Of a stretch of 64,000 nucleotides of DNA, positions 42,291-56,400 are shown in pieces. Every line of letters begins with the position of its first letter. Positions within the stretch are counted from its first letter, which is position 1. Where the stretch lies: contig CM034547.1 in NCBI GenBank assembly GCA_020055645.1, positions 44,036,409-44,100,408 of the forward strand, written 5' to 3'. A program made the translations under genes and the position numbers. The stretch comes from Tomocerus qinae. Lineage: Eukaryota; Arthropoda; Collembola; Entomobryomorpha; Tomoceridae. The notes below the pieces were generated by a model that saw only the letters and a program-made list of their open reading frames with translations, searched no databases and was not told the DNA's origin.

Positions 42291-43361
42291 TTATAATTTT
42301 TCGGTGTCCGTTTCTGTGTCTTTGATATCCAGTTGTCTGTAAGACCTAAGTGATTGAAAGAATCCCCCATTGTAATTATTGAAGTAGTAAACTAATTGGT
42401 CATCTGAAAATGGACAGGTTGAGTACTTTCTAGCGCATTCATCCGACCGTTTCACTTGGTGGCCCTCATAAGCCCCTTGTAGATATGGATAAAAGGACCA
42501 ATCCTTAAGCTGCATGACATCTAAGAATCTGTAAAGGTAGAAACAAAGTAATTAGAGTCAGTAATTTCCATAACATTAGTATTAGTTGAGTAGTTCTTAC
42601 TTGACAACTTGTTCTAAAGCAGTGTCAACTCCTTGAAATTTAATAAAGCGAGCATCTTCAGATTTTCTTTCCTCATTCTCACTACTTGAGTCTCTAGAGG
42701 ATGGTTTTCTAGTGGTAGTAGTAGTTGTGGTGGATGTACTATCTCGTTCGGCATCCTCTTGTCGTTTAGCAATCATTTGACACATAATTTTAGGAATGCA
42801 TCTGAGTTGGTCAAACTTGGTAACTCTTTCCATAATGCCCTCCATCGTGCCAAAACTCAGTAAGTTTGCAATAGAAGACAAGTCGGTAAGGTCACCAAAA
42901 GCAAACTTTGGTATAGTTTGCCCATTCAATTGATTCGACACTGAAGGTTGTATTGTATTGTAAACATTAGTACTTGAAGAAGAAACTGGAGAACTTTGAG
43001 TTTGTCCAGTGGGATAGTATTCGTGGTAATTCTGTTGTTTGTGGACAAGTTCTGGCTTATGGTAATGGTTCTCCTGTTGTTGGAAAGCACTTTCAGGAGT
43101 GGAGTATTGATTCTGAGCCAGATGTAAGGGGATTCTAAGTAAATTTTGAAATAAAGACAAAATTTTTGGGTCACGAGCAATATTAGAAATTCTAGCTGTA
43201 GTATTCCTATCTTCACTATCACTTTCCGTGTTTATCTTGGTAGTTGAGTGTGTGTTTTTAGTATTAGCTTGTAAATCTTGAGTAGCGAGCGCAATTGAAC
43301 TCTGCATAGATAACTGCACGCTTAGGGCAAGAGTGTAAGCTATCAACGACAGTAGCATCAT
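42291..43361 (-). CDS. Secreted four-cysteine protein, DM4/DM12-like (paralogue B)
   Basis: Exons 42601-43361 and 42291-42528 join in phase 2 (GTCAA|GTAAGA and TTTACAG|A), giving 332 aa. Residues 1 to about 27 are a signal peptide. A long low-complexity Ser/Thr/Gln/Asn/Tyr-rich middle (about 30-150) follows. The cysteines are C188-x5-C194 (CIPKIMC) and C285-x6-C292-P, the same spacing as paralogues A and C. A poly-Thr stretch with Arg/Ser-rich flanks lies between the pairs. Unlike A and C, the signal peptide and the first Cys pair are in one exon and there is no RRRR or RKRR site. The role is unknown. Extracellular placement is supported by the leader and the paired cysteines. Confidence 0.8.
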
Positions 43362-46300
43362 TCTATTAGTATTTGTAACACTCGAGAAACTAACTGCGTG
43401 ATTTCCGCTACCGCCACGGCAAAATAAGACAACTAACTTCTAAAACGAAAGTGAAACTGTTTTTTCTTGTTATACTCTTGTAAAGTTAGTATGTCCTTTG
43501 ACGAACATCGGGGATACACAAAAAGAAAAGGAAACTTTCCACGCAATGCTCTGCAGTCAATAAATACCCAGATGTCTACTCCTTTTCTGTACACTGCAAC
43601 AAATTGCATCTTCCCTTTTATTACTATGCATACATCTGTATTAACATGGCATGCGAGTGTACATTTTAAACAAGCGGGTCTTCCATATGTAGAATATACC
43701 GTTGTAGGGATTTCGTCAGATGTTTACAAAACCTCTTAAGCAATTTACCAGGTATGTACAATAATATAACCAAGATTTCTTAAGCCAGCAAGAAAGAAAG
43801 CCAACATTAGACAAGGTGGGATGAAAATAACGGCTGTTGACCGGACTTAACATGACATGCAGATAAATATATACTGCCCAATTTGGCCCGGCACGTCCAT
43901 TCACATTGAATCAACGACAACCTAATCTTGCAATTGTGAGAGGAGATACTATCAAAACTAAAGGCACTAAACAATATACTTTGATATAGATGCATTTACA
44001 CTAGAGTTGATTCTCTCGCAGATGCAGATAAAACTTTAGAAGGTGCTTACAGCTCACTTCGTCATAGGCTTTACATTTTCACTAGTAAGAGTCTTTGTGC
44101 TCAATGTGGGTAATGGGTTCATGAGGGCAAGTACCTAACACTAAGAAGGCAAATGGCAAATGCTATGAACTACGTCAGCCTTTATTCACAACTACGTGAC
44201 AAACAGGTAATACAGTGGAAGATTATCATAGACATCTTCTAGCAACTCTCCTATGCATATGAATAGATACAGTACTTTCGCTTCCTATATCGTTTATCAA
44301 GTCAACTCAGCATTGCTTCTTACACTTGTTTATTTCCATGTTTACTTTTTAAAGTGCATTTGCATTCACTGCACGGATTTTACAGCAACTATTCAAATAT
44401 TTGATCATGAATGCATACTCACTTATATAGTTTCCTACCCCTATGTCATTTTGTAGTTAAAGAGCAAACATTAAGGTGTTAACAAACTATTTACTACGTA
44501 ACAGTTACTGATGTCATATTATCACCATATGCTGCATAAGAAATGTACATTAAGATTTATTACTGTAGTTGAGCACAATACAAATAAATAACTCATCTTA
44601 TTAGACTTTAATTTTAGGTTAACGAAGAAATGTGTAAAAATGAGTACATACTGTGTCATCGTAAAGAACTAAAGCAAGAGAATATGGTCAATTATTTTAT
44701 GTGTAAGACGCATTAAATGTACGTGCCTATGAAAACAAGGTGGATTTTGCTTTGGAGCGAAAGCTACTGCTACGACTAACTTTTAGCTTTTAATTGATTA
44801 TCTGTTGCTCACTGTTGCGTATATACCTATGAAATTAACCATTACTTTCGTAATCATAAGAGCGCCGTATACAGAGCTATCTACATAGACAAAGCAGCAC
44901 TTGATTTTAATTCAATTTTCTTTCAGAGACTACATAGTAGGAGGATGAAAGTAACTGACTAATATTTACTTGCGAATCCCGTATCGTTTTCAATTTAGAA
45001 GTGTAAGCTCACTTTAATTTGATATCCTGCTTAGCACTTTTAATTTAATGACGTAAAAGCCTCTCGCTTAGGTATATGTAGACGCACTAGACTCAATTTT
45101 CGTGTATGCCTACCATCCATTTTACATTTTCAGTTCATAGATATGATGATCATATATTTTTGGTATATATTCCTTTCATTGATTAAATATGTAAATTTTC
45201 GACAATATCACAATAACAGAGTTGCTAAAATGGCAATTTAGAAGTAAGAGTGCTGTAGTTCCTAGTTTGTGATATAATTTGTCTATGTATTCAGCTTCAG
45301 CTAACACTACCAAAAGGGCAGAAACATTCTTTGCATGCTGTTCATATCAGGGCGGCATATAACATATAAATTTGGAATTTAGGGCATTGCATTGGTTAAT
45401 GTTACTACAGTACATACAGAAAATCAGGTAAGTATGTGATTGGAGATTATGTAAGGTAAGTAACTTTTTATGAATGCCTTAATCTCATCTATTGCATTAG
45501 TATACTAGAACCACCTAGAACTACTTAATAAAATGCTCTACCTCCTACTCATAGTACATAATAGATTACTACAATAATCGAAAGCGAAGTTACATTCCAA
45601 TGTAAACTGTTCAATCAAGTGATATGCTAACTTACACAGTCAGACTTGAACTTCATCAAACATTTTATCAAATCCAAGATATTTCGTAGAATGATCGTTC
45701 ACATTTTGCAAAATCCATGTGGCAATAGTACGTCGTATCCTAAGTATGGAAAAACTAACTAGAATAGAGTCCTAACTGGAATAGATGAATTTCGATGGAT
45801 ATGAATATACGCCTACATACACACTACGTTTATACTTCTGTACGTTCTTACTTATACTTTCCTTGTACTGCTTTACTTAAAAGATCAAGCTGAATAAAGA
45901 TAAGCTGTATTACATCATCTTAGAGTTGTACCGATAAAAGCTTACTATTTGAGAAATCGGATTAACTCTGAAACCCCCCTGGTACGATTTTAAGTGTTAG
46001 TCTATACCCTGGGCTCTTCATTGTACCGTGTAATTGAGTACATTACTTTGTACCATTACATTTCAAACAGAATTACATTCACGTTTTTTCTTCGGCTTCA
46101 ATGCCACATTATGCAACATGGATTTCAAAGAATGCCCTGTAATTTAATCCACTCACTACTACAAAGATCCATCTTCTAGATAAGATAACAATCAGTGGGG
46201 GTATTGTGGCACTACTTAAAAGAAATAATGGTAAATTACATTCCTATTCTCTATTCAGTTTGTTCAATATCAACTAACTCGGGATGTATTGACTACTTCA

Positions 46301-47478
46301 AAGAAATTGATTCAAAGTCTAATCCCTAACACAATGCTAATTAATATGACATTTAAGAACGGATTCTGTAGATTTAAGTAGGTATCAATAATTTAATCAG
46401 ATAGCATCACTCAATCTAATTTCCACAACTGTGAGTTTACAAGTTTACTCTTTCCATTTTACGCCGAGAAGAATGATTTGGAAAAGAAAATAAAATGAAA
46501 CACTCTGCATTGCAAAATATGGGCAAATGAAAGATTACTATACGGTTAGATATCTCCGTGAATAGAAACCTACTACCTACTACGTGGTAAATTTTATCAA
46601 GTAGTTTCCAAAGGTGGGCGAAATGAAGACCAGGCTTAATACCATATTGTTCTATGGGGGAATACGAAAGATGCGATAAGCTTTATTCTAGTACATACAC
46701 TGTTTGTTATCAGTCAATTAGCTACTTACGGTTATACACTTACATGTACACTTATATAACTATAGATAGATACTTTTCATTCTAAATTTATCAAAATACC
46801 GTAGCGTAGGCGTGTTTTGAGGTAGCAAAGTAATATTAAGTATCAGCACATCTATTTTAATGAATAGTCGTTATTGATTTCATCTGGTTACATAAAATAT
46901 TTGTAATCTGTGGGACTTCAAATACTGAACAATTTCATCTGTCTGGTGAATTTAAGCTGATTACGTTATGTAGCTAATTGTAATAATATTAAACCCTAAA
47001 TCATTACCTGGAGCTACTACTTTCCAATTTAGGTAATTAGATACTTATAATTGTTTTCAAGGTAGTATTAGACAGAGCTTTTGATGGGGTTTAGGGGACA
47101 TGCCAAAACGATTAGTGACGCAATTGGTTCGTTTTACTAATAAATGGTTATTTATTCCACTCCAACAATGTACACTGTTAACAAGATAATATTTTACTGT
47201 GGTATTACGATAAGTTGTACTATATTTACCTAAATATGTTTTATAATGCATATAAACGCGGTATCTGTACACTCAGTTAGAAGAATGAATTTCAAATAAA
47301 TTTTGACAAGTTCCAGGAAATAACTTAATTACAACAAACATATCCAAAACCACCATATTTCTCATCAGTCCCGATTTAAACGAGTTGAGTTAAGCACAGG
47401 GAAACGTTAGCGTTAATTACTATACATATACTATACAAATGCAATAATGGTAATTGCGGAGTATGAAAGTAATTGTGT
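43362..47478. other. Intergenic region between four-Cys paralogues B and C
   Basis: 4.1 kb of AT-rich DNA. Frames such as 43467-43739, 44253-44456 and 45994-46179 have no domain, and their neighbours offer no matching exons. I see no repeats or RNA genes. Confidence 0.5.
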
Positions 47479-50400
47479 TTATATGTAATTACTGACGGGT
47501 GCGTCGCACATTTCTGAAGTGAACAGTTCATTCATGAAAGTATTAAGCTGCTTTGGAGGATCGGGACATTTGGGGAAATGAGAAGCACAGGATCTTCCGT
47601 TTCGGTTTGATCTTCCAAAGCTGGATCTTCCTATGCTGGCAGCATAGTCGTAGATCTGTGCTGGAGTACCCGTTCCGTCCTGTCGTTCATTGCTATCATC
47701 ACTGAAATAATATAATCGCATTTTGCATTACTAAACAGTTCCATAAGCAGAATTAGAGCACAGTGATTCAAAATTGAGAGCATTTCAAGCACCTGGTTTT
47801 GCTATTAATATTTTCAATATATATACGTAAAAACTTATATAGCCATGGTATAAACGGTCAAAAGGAAATTATCGATTTTAGAGACCTTTAAGATATTCTT
47901 TTCACAAAATGTACTACTATACCGACATCAAACATAAACACACAATGATGTTTGTCCCTGCGTTCTTCCCTCAAACACGAGTAAAGTTTTTAGTGACTAT
48001 GTGCACGTGTTCAAAGACAACTGCGGCTTCTGAGATTCGATCTCCTCCTATTCTCATAATTTCCATGATTTCCCAGAAAGGGATGTATTCTTTATGTAGA
48101 ATAGAACTTACGGCAAAGTGTAGCAATCGTAGTGAAACTAACAATAAGTAACTCGACCTAACAACCGTGTAAAATAAGAGCCTCTAGTGTTTTGTTTGGT
48201 TTACGTTGTTCTGGAAAGAGTAGGCGGGGAGTGCATTATACTTTTCTACTTTTGTTTCCACTATTTACAAACACATTCCGGTTCAGTCAGAGTTTAAGTA
48301 TCTGATCCAAACTAAAATGTATATGGGGAATAAAGTTAAGCACTTGTCTAGGTGCCGAGGCAGAGAAAGAGATTTTCCTCTTATCTTAGAAAAATGTTCA
48401 TTCATACTTGACTGGTTGGATGTTACTCTCGAACCTAACCATACATAATGTCTCCGCCTGATTGCATAATGTGGACGTTGACGTCAAGTTAACATCTTCA
48501 TGCTCACTCAAAAATTCCGCAGTTGACCTCTTTCTCCCTCTGCCTACGCATTTGCTAGACAATAAACGTACATAATGCATAGTCCCACTGCTCTCCGTAT
48601 CTATACTTCTATCGTCCTTTGCTTTACACATTCAGTTACTTACTTTATTTCCCTTTCAACATTCTCTTCCATTGCAATTTTTATATAGGATTTCAAATAT
48701 CATCATTTAAGAGGTAACCATATTGTGTGGAAAATATTCAAAAATTTATTTTATTATTAGACTCGAGTCTGCTGGGTTCTCAAATAAGCGGATTTGAATG
48801 AACATGGAATATCAAGGCAGCTATAACAAGTTATGATGGAATATAAACTGCACTCGTGTCGAGTATATGTAAGCTAATGATATAATTACCATCTTTTATG
48901 ATACTCGAAAGTTTAATTTATATTTTGCTTAATTTCAAATTTCCCATACCTATATCCTATACTTTTCAAAAAATTAATCTCGTTTATAGTCCAACTCCTG
49001 TTCGCTATAAAATATGGTATAGGGACAGTAAGTGGTAAATAGGCAGGTCATTCACATTTAGCCATCAAAATCACGTTTTTGTTCTTCTTCAGTATCTAGC
49101 TCCAGTATGGAAAAGAGTTATTGTCAGCTAAACATATGAAAATAAAAGTGTTTTACTTGTAGTATTCCAGGATATTATTCTCGAATTGATTCGCTGTGTG
49201 GTTTCCGTTAGCCATGATCTCACAAATTCCCTTAGGAATACATCCATTAGTATCAAATTCGGAAGCCATTGCCAGGTATTTCATAATGTCCGAATCTTTT
49301 GGCTCTTGGTCATGAGGGAAATACTGAGAGTATTCTTCTTCATACTGCTGCTGCTGTCGAGGACTGAGAGCTGGGAATTCCTCTGGTTGAATTTGTCTTG
49401 TATCATGTTCTTCGTCCCGAGGGAAGGAAAACGTTGCGGCACGTCGTTTTCTGCCTGTACAGCACAGAATCATGCATTTGTATTGTATGTACATATTCTT
49501 AGATTTTATTCACGTATTCAACTGTAACTGTGTACACACTACGTGTACAGCATTCTTAATAAATTTATGTTAATCACAAATTACTAGACTAAGGAGAAAA
49601 CCTAATAATCTAAATAACAAACACGTGTATTGTGGTGTAATCTACACAACATCTAGGGATTGCAGTTGAATATACTTTCATAACAAAATAGAAAAACATT
49701 TTAAACAGCCAACTCTTGAATACCTTATATATAATTTTGATCTTGACATGTTTACTGCTTATTTCATTTGCTATTTTTAATACCTGTTCATGCTGGAGTT
49801 CATTCAAATATTCAATACGATCAAAAGTTTACTTATTAACTACCTTATATCGCTCTGTAATAAGCGTTTCTTCATAATTTTCTGTGGTTTGTGTAGTCAT
49901 CCTTTCATATTTACGCAATAGGACACCTTATATACCAATATGACACAATAGCATCACCCACACATCATTTGCCGAGCAGTTTTCACCCACGCTACTACAA
50001 ACCGGACTATTGCAATATAATATTAGACAGTAGGCTTGTGGTCATTTAGCTTGAGCTAATAATAAATACGAAAACGACCACGACCATATAAATGTATCAT
50101 GAAAACCACGGTTAGCTACTAATGAAGATTTTGTATTGAAGATTGGATATTTTTTCTGCAATGTATTTCGATATATCGTATCAGAGTACTGAGATTTCGG
50201 ATGTGCAAATGAACCTATCTTATATAATATTTATCTTAAGTTATATCTATCTGTACTTATAAAATATGCCAGTACAGACATAAATGTACCCATTATCCAC
50301 ATTTATTTTGGACTCTAAAAAGATATTAACGAAAGAAAATATTTTTCCTTTCATTTCTAAGTGATATCCGAGATTGAAAAGGATTTTCATGGAGCATCAG

Positions 50401-53400
50401 CATGTAATGTTTGTGTTGGTTCAATACGTTCAACAAGACTTAATCTTGGTGCTCAATGTACACCAAATCATGGTCACAGGTCTTAAAATGCCCATTACTA
50501 TATATAGGACACTACATATTATGCATGTTGTGTGACTGTGGACAGTGCATCCGAAGTGGAATTAAAAAATCAACTTCTCTACTACGAAACTACCCTTAAA
50601 ACTGCATATTACAAATTCAGCATAAATACTAATTGAATGTTTACCTTGGTAGTTCTACCTAGCATACCTAGCAATTATTTTGTCAGGATGCTAAGGTTTT
50701 GTGCGATTACGTCATATATGTATTTCTGTTAGGACAAAGAAAGATACGTTGCTGCACTACTAACTTTTAATGTGCTGTTATTAATTATTAATGCAGTATG
50801 ATCTGAGGCTATATTTAGCATCTTCTCACTTACAACCGAATGCACTATAAAGTAATACAGTGTAACTTACGAAACGTTTTGCAAAGTATCATTCCGGTAC
50901 TGTTATGCATAGGACCACAATGCACATCGCTCAATACCTCGTTACCCAGTCTTTGTTCCGGCTACTTATGTCCATAGTGTGAGTATCATTCCAAACTCCA
51001 GTCTTATTTGCTAAATGAACTATCGGAAGTGTTGTCAGTTCTCATGCAATATTGTTGCTGATGGGACTGATGATTAAACTAAATATGGCATAAACATGAG
51101 TTGAATGGAAACTGTCTACTGTTTTCAAGTGTGTAGAAGTTTTTTATTACACCTAGGCACAGTTGGGACCCCTCACTCATATCTACCTCATATTCGGAAC
51201 CTCACCCTCAGACCTCACCTCATTGGGAGGATTTTACTGAGGTGATGTGAGGTTAAGCGTTTATATTTTTACAAATAGTGATGTAAGGTGAGGACTTTCT
51301 GTATGTAGATGGGAAGAGTGAGGTTTCTGTGAGGTCACTCACTTGTATTAAACAAAGATTGAGGTTAAGGTGAGGTCGGCCACGTGCACTGCACAAAGAG
51401 TGAGGCTAAGGTAAAGTCATATGCAACTAATGGCTTGGTTGTGAAGAAAAGGGGAAGCAGCAGAACAGTTCTATACATAAACTGAGGTTGAGGTGGGGGT
51501 GGGGAAATAAAACCTCAGTGAGGTAGAGGTGAGGTTAAAATAGGAGAATCATCATTTAAATGTATCAGCAAATGTATTTGTTGAAGCATTTCAATGAGGT
51601 GATACATATAGTTTCGGATATTCCCATTTCCCAGCAAATTTTGCTTGGACACTGGGAATTCCCACCAATTTGGGAAATGGGAAATAGTGGGAAATAGTGG
51701 GAAATGGGTGTCGCCATCTTGCGGAATTAGGGTCTATTTCCCACTTGATTTTTCTATTTCCCATTTTCCCACCCACTTGGCCTTTTTGTTTCCCACTTTT
51801 CCCACTGGGAAATGGGAAATGTCCAACTTCTTTCATTTCCCACTCGAAACTATGAATACATGATAATATACAGATAATGCTTGAGCATGCTTGAATGCAT
51901 TGGCTGTAAACGTAGTTCCAGGAATCGTTCTACGTCATTATTAATCAAACTGCGCCACATAGCATACCCTTAAAGTAATAAATGCTGCGAGACTGCGACG
52001 TCTACGAACTTCACTCAAAAAGCAGGAGCCTGGCTGCAGTACAGAAAGTAGTCCCTAAAATTCCTAAATTTTAGTTCGCTTAGGGTAATGCTGACCGTGC
52101 CTACCTAAAAGGCTGCGAGCGAGGAATAGCACCTCATTTCATTTGTGAAAAATTAACAAAAATAGACAATGCTAGAATATGTATGACGTTGACTATAACA
52201 GTCGTGTAGTTCCAGGAATTGTGCTTGGGTAAAGGAAAGACCAGGATGTTTGTAATACAAAAGGAGCATAAAAACACAAACCTGGGACCTATTACACCGT
52301 CGTTTTGCAATTTGCACTTGCACATGCACTTTTTACTCACTTTGCAATTTTTATAACTCAATTTCAAAACCTCTTGAGGTAATGCAAACTGATGCAAAGT
52401 GCAAATTGAATTTTTGGGGTCAGTTGTGCCTCCAAAATTTATCCCATTGCGCCCAGTTCCTGAACAAAAATTTTTCAAAGTGCAAAATATTATTGGTGTA
52501 ATAGGCCCCTTGTCACGTGACAGCATTAAGACAGAATTTTTTAGAAACACAAAATTACCCTGGAATTATCAGAAGGGACAAAAAGTGAGGTTAAAGTGAA
52601 GTGAGGGCCCAAATGGATGATAAGTCAATGAAGTGAGGTGAGTGCCCCAGAGGGTAAGCCTGACATGAGGAGAGGTGGGTGAGTGCATCAGTGGGAAACC
52701 CCAACATGAGATGAGGTACGTGAGCTCCTTAGAGTTAGAAACCGACAAGAGGTGAGGTGAGTGAGTGCTTCAGAGGGGGAACTCGGCATGAGGTGAGGTG
52801 GGTGAGGGCTTCAGAGGAAGAACACAACATGAGGTGAGGCACGTGAGGTCCTCAAAGGGAACACCTAACATGAGGTGAGGTAGGTGAGGTCTATCCAATA
52901 AGTCCCAACTGTGCACCTAGGTGCACCTGAAACCTGGATTTCATTCGCCAATGTTTACTACTATGATATTCCATCATATCAACAACTTCCGAATGCCTGT
53001 GTGAAAACTGAGTGAAAAGATTTACTGCAATCACGAGTGTGGGTATCCTTCCGATTTATTTTCCTATTTGGTCGCTTCTAGAATTGTGATAGTGATTCTA
53101 TATTTAGTCTATATCTGTATGGTATAGACTAAATATATATTATTATCTGTAACACGCAGGAAGTTTTAACACTGTGGGATCACTTCGCAGTTCACATTCA
53201 TATGCCATAAGATCTGATTGAGATTAAGTGTGAGCTCAGCATAACAGCATGCACGTATCTTAACATCTTATTTCCGGAGGGATATTTGCGGCTCAGTCGT
53301 GAACAAGTAGAGTAACATCGAACATTTCCGACTGACTGGACAGTATGGATGCAAGCACAATGAATTGGCAGATAAAATGCTTTTTGCAATGCTGTGTCCA

Positions 53401-56400
53401 TTTCGATCGTGCTCATCTTCCTACGTAGCAATAATAATAATCATTGTGGAAGTGATTAGTTAGCCTTTCCCTCAAAACCTTATCGTAACTGTTATTTTCC
53501 AGAGAATGAAGAGGTTAGCTACTACCTTCAAGCAGTCTCCACATCGGATACACACTAACACGTGTCCATTAGGATGAGTCCTACGTGACCATTGACTGGG
53601 CTAGTGATAAGATACTCTTCTCGCTATTTTCCTACATGTACATATCCGATATCGTCATATGCCACCGAAAGTAAAATAAATGACTCTAACAATTCCTATT
53701 CAGTATGAAATGTATCAGTGCACAAATATAGCTAAGCCGGAGTATATTTAAGACTCCTACTCGTACTATCCACTCCAAAGTGTGTTCCCTCAGTTGTAAC
53801 ATTAGAGCCTACTTGATCCTATCCAAATAACACTAAAATTGTCTCTTCAAGAAAATACTACGTACTACTGTTTACTGTAGACTATTTACTATATCTGACA
53901 AAAATCTCAAGTGTATAATGCAATCCTGTTGAAGATAAATATCCTAACAAATGTGAGTAAACATTCGGCTAAACCAGCTTGACCTATCAGGTACGAAATG
54001 GATACCTATTTTACCCGTAATTACTTAGTAGGAGCATGGAGAACAAGGATTTCTCAACGGTAAGCTAACATTTGATTGTCAAAATAACAACCTAATATCA
54101 AATGTAATGGGAACAAGCCTCATTTTCTGGACTTTCCAGACCTAAATTACACAACGGTTAACAGTCAAAGGTATTAAATACGACATAGCGGTGAAGGGCC
54201 CTCAGAGCCATCTCCTATTTCCCACTAGGCCATCGGCTAACTAACTCCCGCATGCCCCGGCACAAACCAAAATACATCACCTTGCCGTGGAAGAACGAGG
54301 AAAACTCACAGACCTGAGTGTGTGCACTTCAGTAGTTGTTGGAGTAGCAGCGAGGAATGGGAGCAAGGTGGGAAGAAGCGACGAGTTCACCTACACCTTC
54401 ACTATTCATTCTTATTTCTTCAATTGGTCTATTGTCTTAACTAATTCTAAATAATAAAAAGTGCACCTCTAATTAATCTACTTTTACCTGTGTCACATCG
54501 GTCATCTCATTGGCAGGGACTCGGACAGCATCGTAGGGTAAGGTAAAGTATCGGGTCAAAGTACACTCATACAATAATAACATTATAAGATTGAGTCGGG
54601 TTGAGTCATGTCACAGCATTACATAATAATAATAATAATATTAGAACGTGTTATAGGTTACAGGCTAAAGGTATAACCCATATTACTTCAATTGTCGCCC
54701 ATACGTGGTTGGATCCTCCGAGACAGAGTCTATTACTCCCGATCACCAAAATTAATTTATTTTAAACATTTTCATGCATTTTATAATTACCTACAACTAA
54801 ATATTTAATATTCAATTAAAATATCGTGTAATATTTGTGTCGACAAAATTCTAATTGTTCTGGACACTTTCAGGTTATTTTGTAGCTGTTGACAGTGACG
54901 TAACTGATACGCCCTACACACAACACAACTACAAATAACCAATTATTAAGGACCACAATACACATAACAGGATCAGGTACAAACAAAAATACAATTAAGT
55001 TATTTTATTATTCTATAAAAACATTACATTCATTTTATTAGTACTATATGTAACTTATTATATACAATATTCCTTATAACAATTTAATACTGCGCCTGTG
55101 GCGCCAAACTTACCTTAATTTCGAACGACGGACAGTCGAGGGATACAGTACATTCCCTTTTAAGTTAAATCAACAAAGCCACGACGGCTATATTCAAATT
55201 ATCTAAAAACTCCTTGTCTCCTCCGCTCCTACTCCAACTCACTCAACTATTCCTAACAAACCTATGATTTTCATTTCACTCAAATTTTCATTTACATAAT
55301 TGAGTAGTCGCCGCCATAGTGAATGGTGCAGACATTTTTCAATTTTTCGTGTATATGTATACGTACATGTTGTTATAATTACATTTACCATTATAACAAA
55401 TAGTACTGACATTATTCAAACTTCTCTTATTTGATTAATGCAGTACATTTCATTATCATTCATGCACGGCCATAGCAAATGGTGCGCATTTTCAGATTTT
55501 TCATTTTATTCCTTTAGCACACTACACTAATATATATTTTTCTGCCATACTTACTTAATACAAATAAGTTCACGTCAATTATTCTGAATCTCAATTTGCT
55601 TTGACATCACTAACTTTTACTACATTTTACATAGTCACAGTTAGTGATATAAACAAATTACTACCTATTCTACTACATACAGCTTGACTCTCCCTAGTAC
55701 AGCAACTACGTCGCTTCGCCAGAGTTACTGGTGCATAATATTCTTAATAATTTATTCATCTAATTGTCTTATGCATGAAGAAGTCTTACGCTTATCAGTA
55801 TAGAAACAGAGACCAAAGACAAGCTAATTACAACAAAAATCGAGACATATCACAGACAAGCCCACCAAAGGCCAAGGCTAAAGCAAAGAAAATTGGTCAA
55901 ACTATTTCCATACCTAGTAACCCACACTCCCCGACATCAAGCCGACAAACTTCAACGGCCACAACCATGTCTATCCCAATACCAGCAACTCTTACTGCAG
56001 GACTAACTCCACAGGGAATAACCGATTTGCAAAACTACATCACAGCCATTACCCAAGTAGCAGTCACTGCTGCATCAGCCCATCCACAACAAACAGTAAA
56101 CCTATACGCGCCAAATGCAAATGTCAAGATCCCAGAATACAAGCCGAAAGAAATGACTGCACAGACTTACCTCGTCGATTTGGAAAGATACTTCAAGAGT
56201 CAAAACTACAAGGACACAGACTACCTAAACATGCTCACTACGGTTCTACCCAAGGAAAATAAGCAATGGTGGGACCTGAAAAAAGATGGAATTGCAGATT
56301 GGGATGAATTCAAAGTTGCCTTCCAAGCAAAATACGACACACCATCACATCAAGCGGAAAGAGCAAGACTCCTGTATTCACGTCGTCAGCATATCAATGA

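Larger units (their letters stand above)
51150..52923. mobile_element. Composite non-autonomous element with ~21-bp inverted ends
   Basis: CACCTAGGCACAGTTGGGAC at 51150 is matched by its near reverse complement at 52902-52923; the right end has two extra bases. Beside the left end are scattered CCTCACCTCA motifs. Next to the right end (52600-52890) a unit of about 57-60 bp with GAGGTGAGG is repeated about five times. Two smaller inverted-repeat units are nested inside (51608-51853 and 52284-52509). The open frames (51591-51863, 52134-52550) are repeat-derived and encode no transposase, so any movement would have to be in trans. The class is not determined; no clear target duplication was found. 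Confidence 0.55.

Noticed and set aside
49846..49902. Alternative first exon of paralogue C after a TATATAAGG box
   Set aside because: It has a usable ATG and donor, but it encodes no signal peptide and lacks the hydrophobic region seen in the paralogue. The exon at 59.4 kb fits better in content and phase.
52134..52550. 138-codon minus-strand frame as a transposase remnant
   Set aside because: It runs through the nested MITE and its inverted ends; no transposase motif is present and the composition is that of the repeat.
53198..53431. Minus-strand frame with several cysteines as the missing exon of paralogue C
   Set aside because: The cysteine spacing does not fit C-x5-C or C-x6-C-P in any frame together with usable splice sites, and the exons at 49 and 47 kb fit fully.
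55094..55108. TGGCGCCAAAC-like primer-binding site inside the LTR element
   Set aside because: It lies about 400 bp from the LTR, too far for a primer-binding site. The expected position is directly after 54690.
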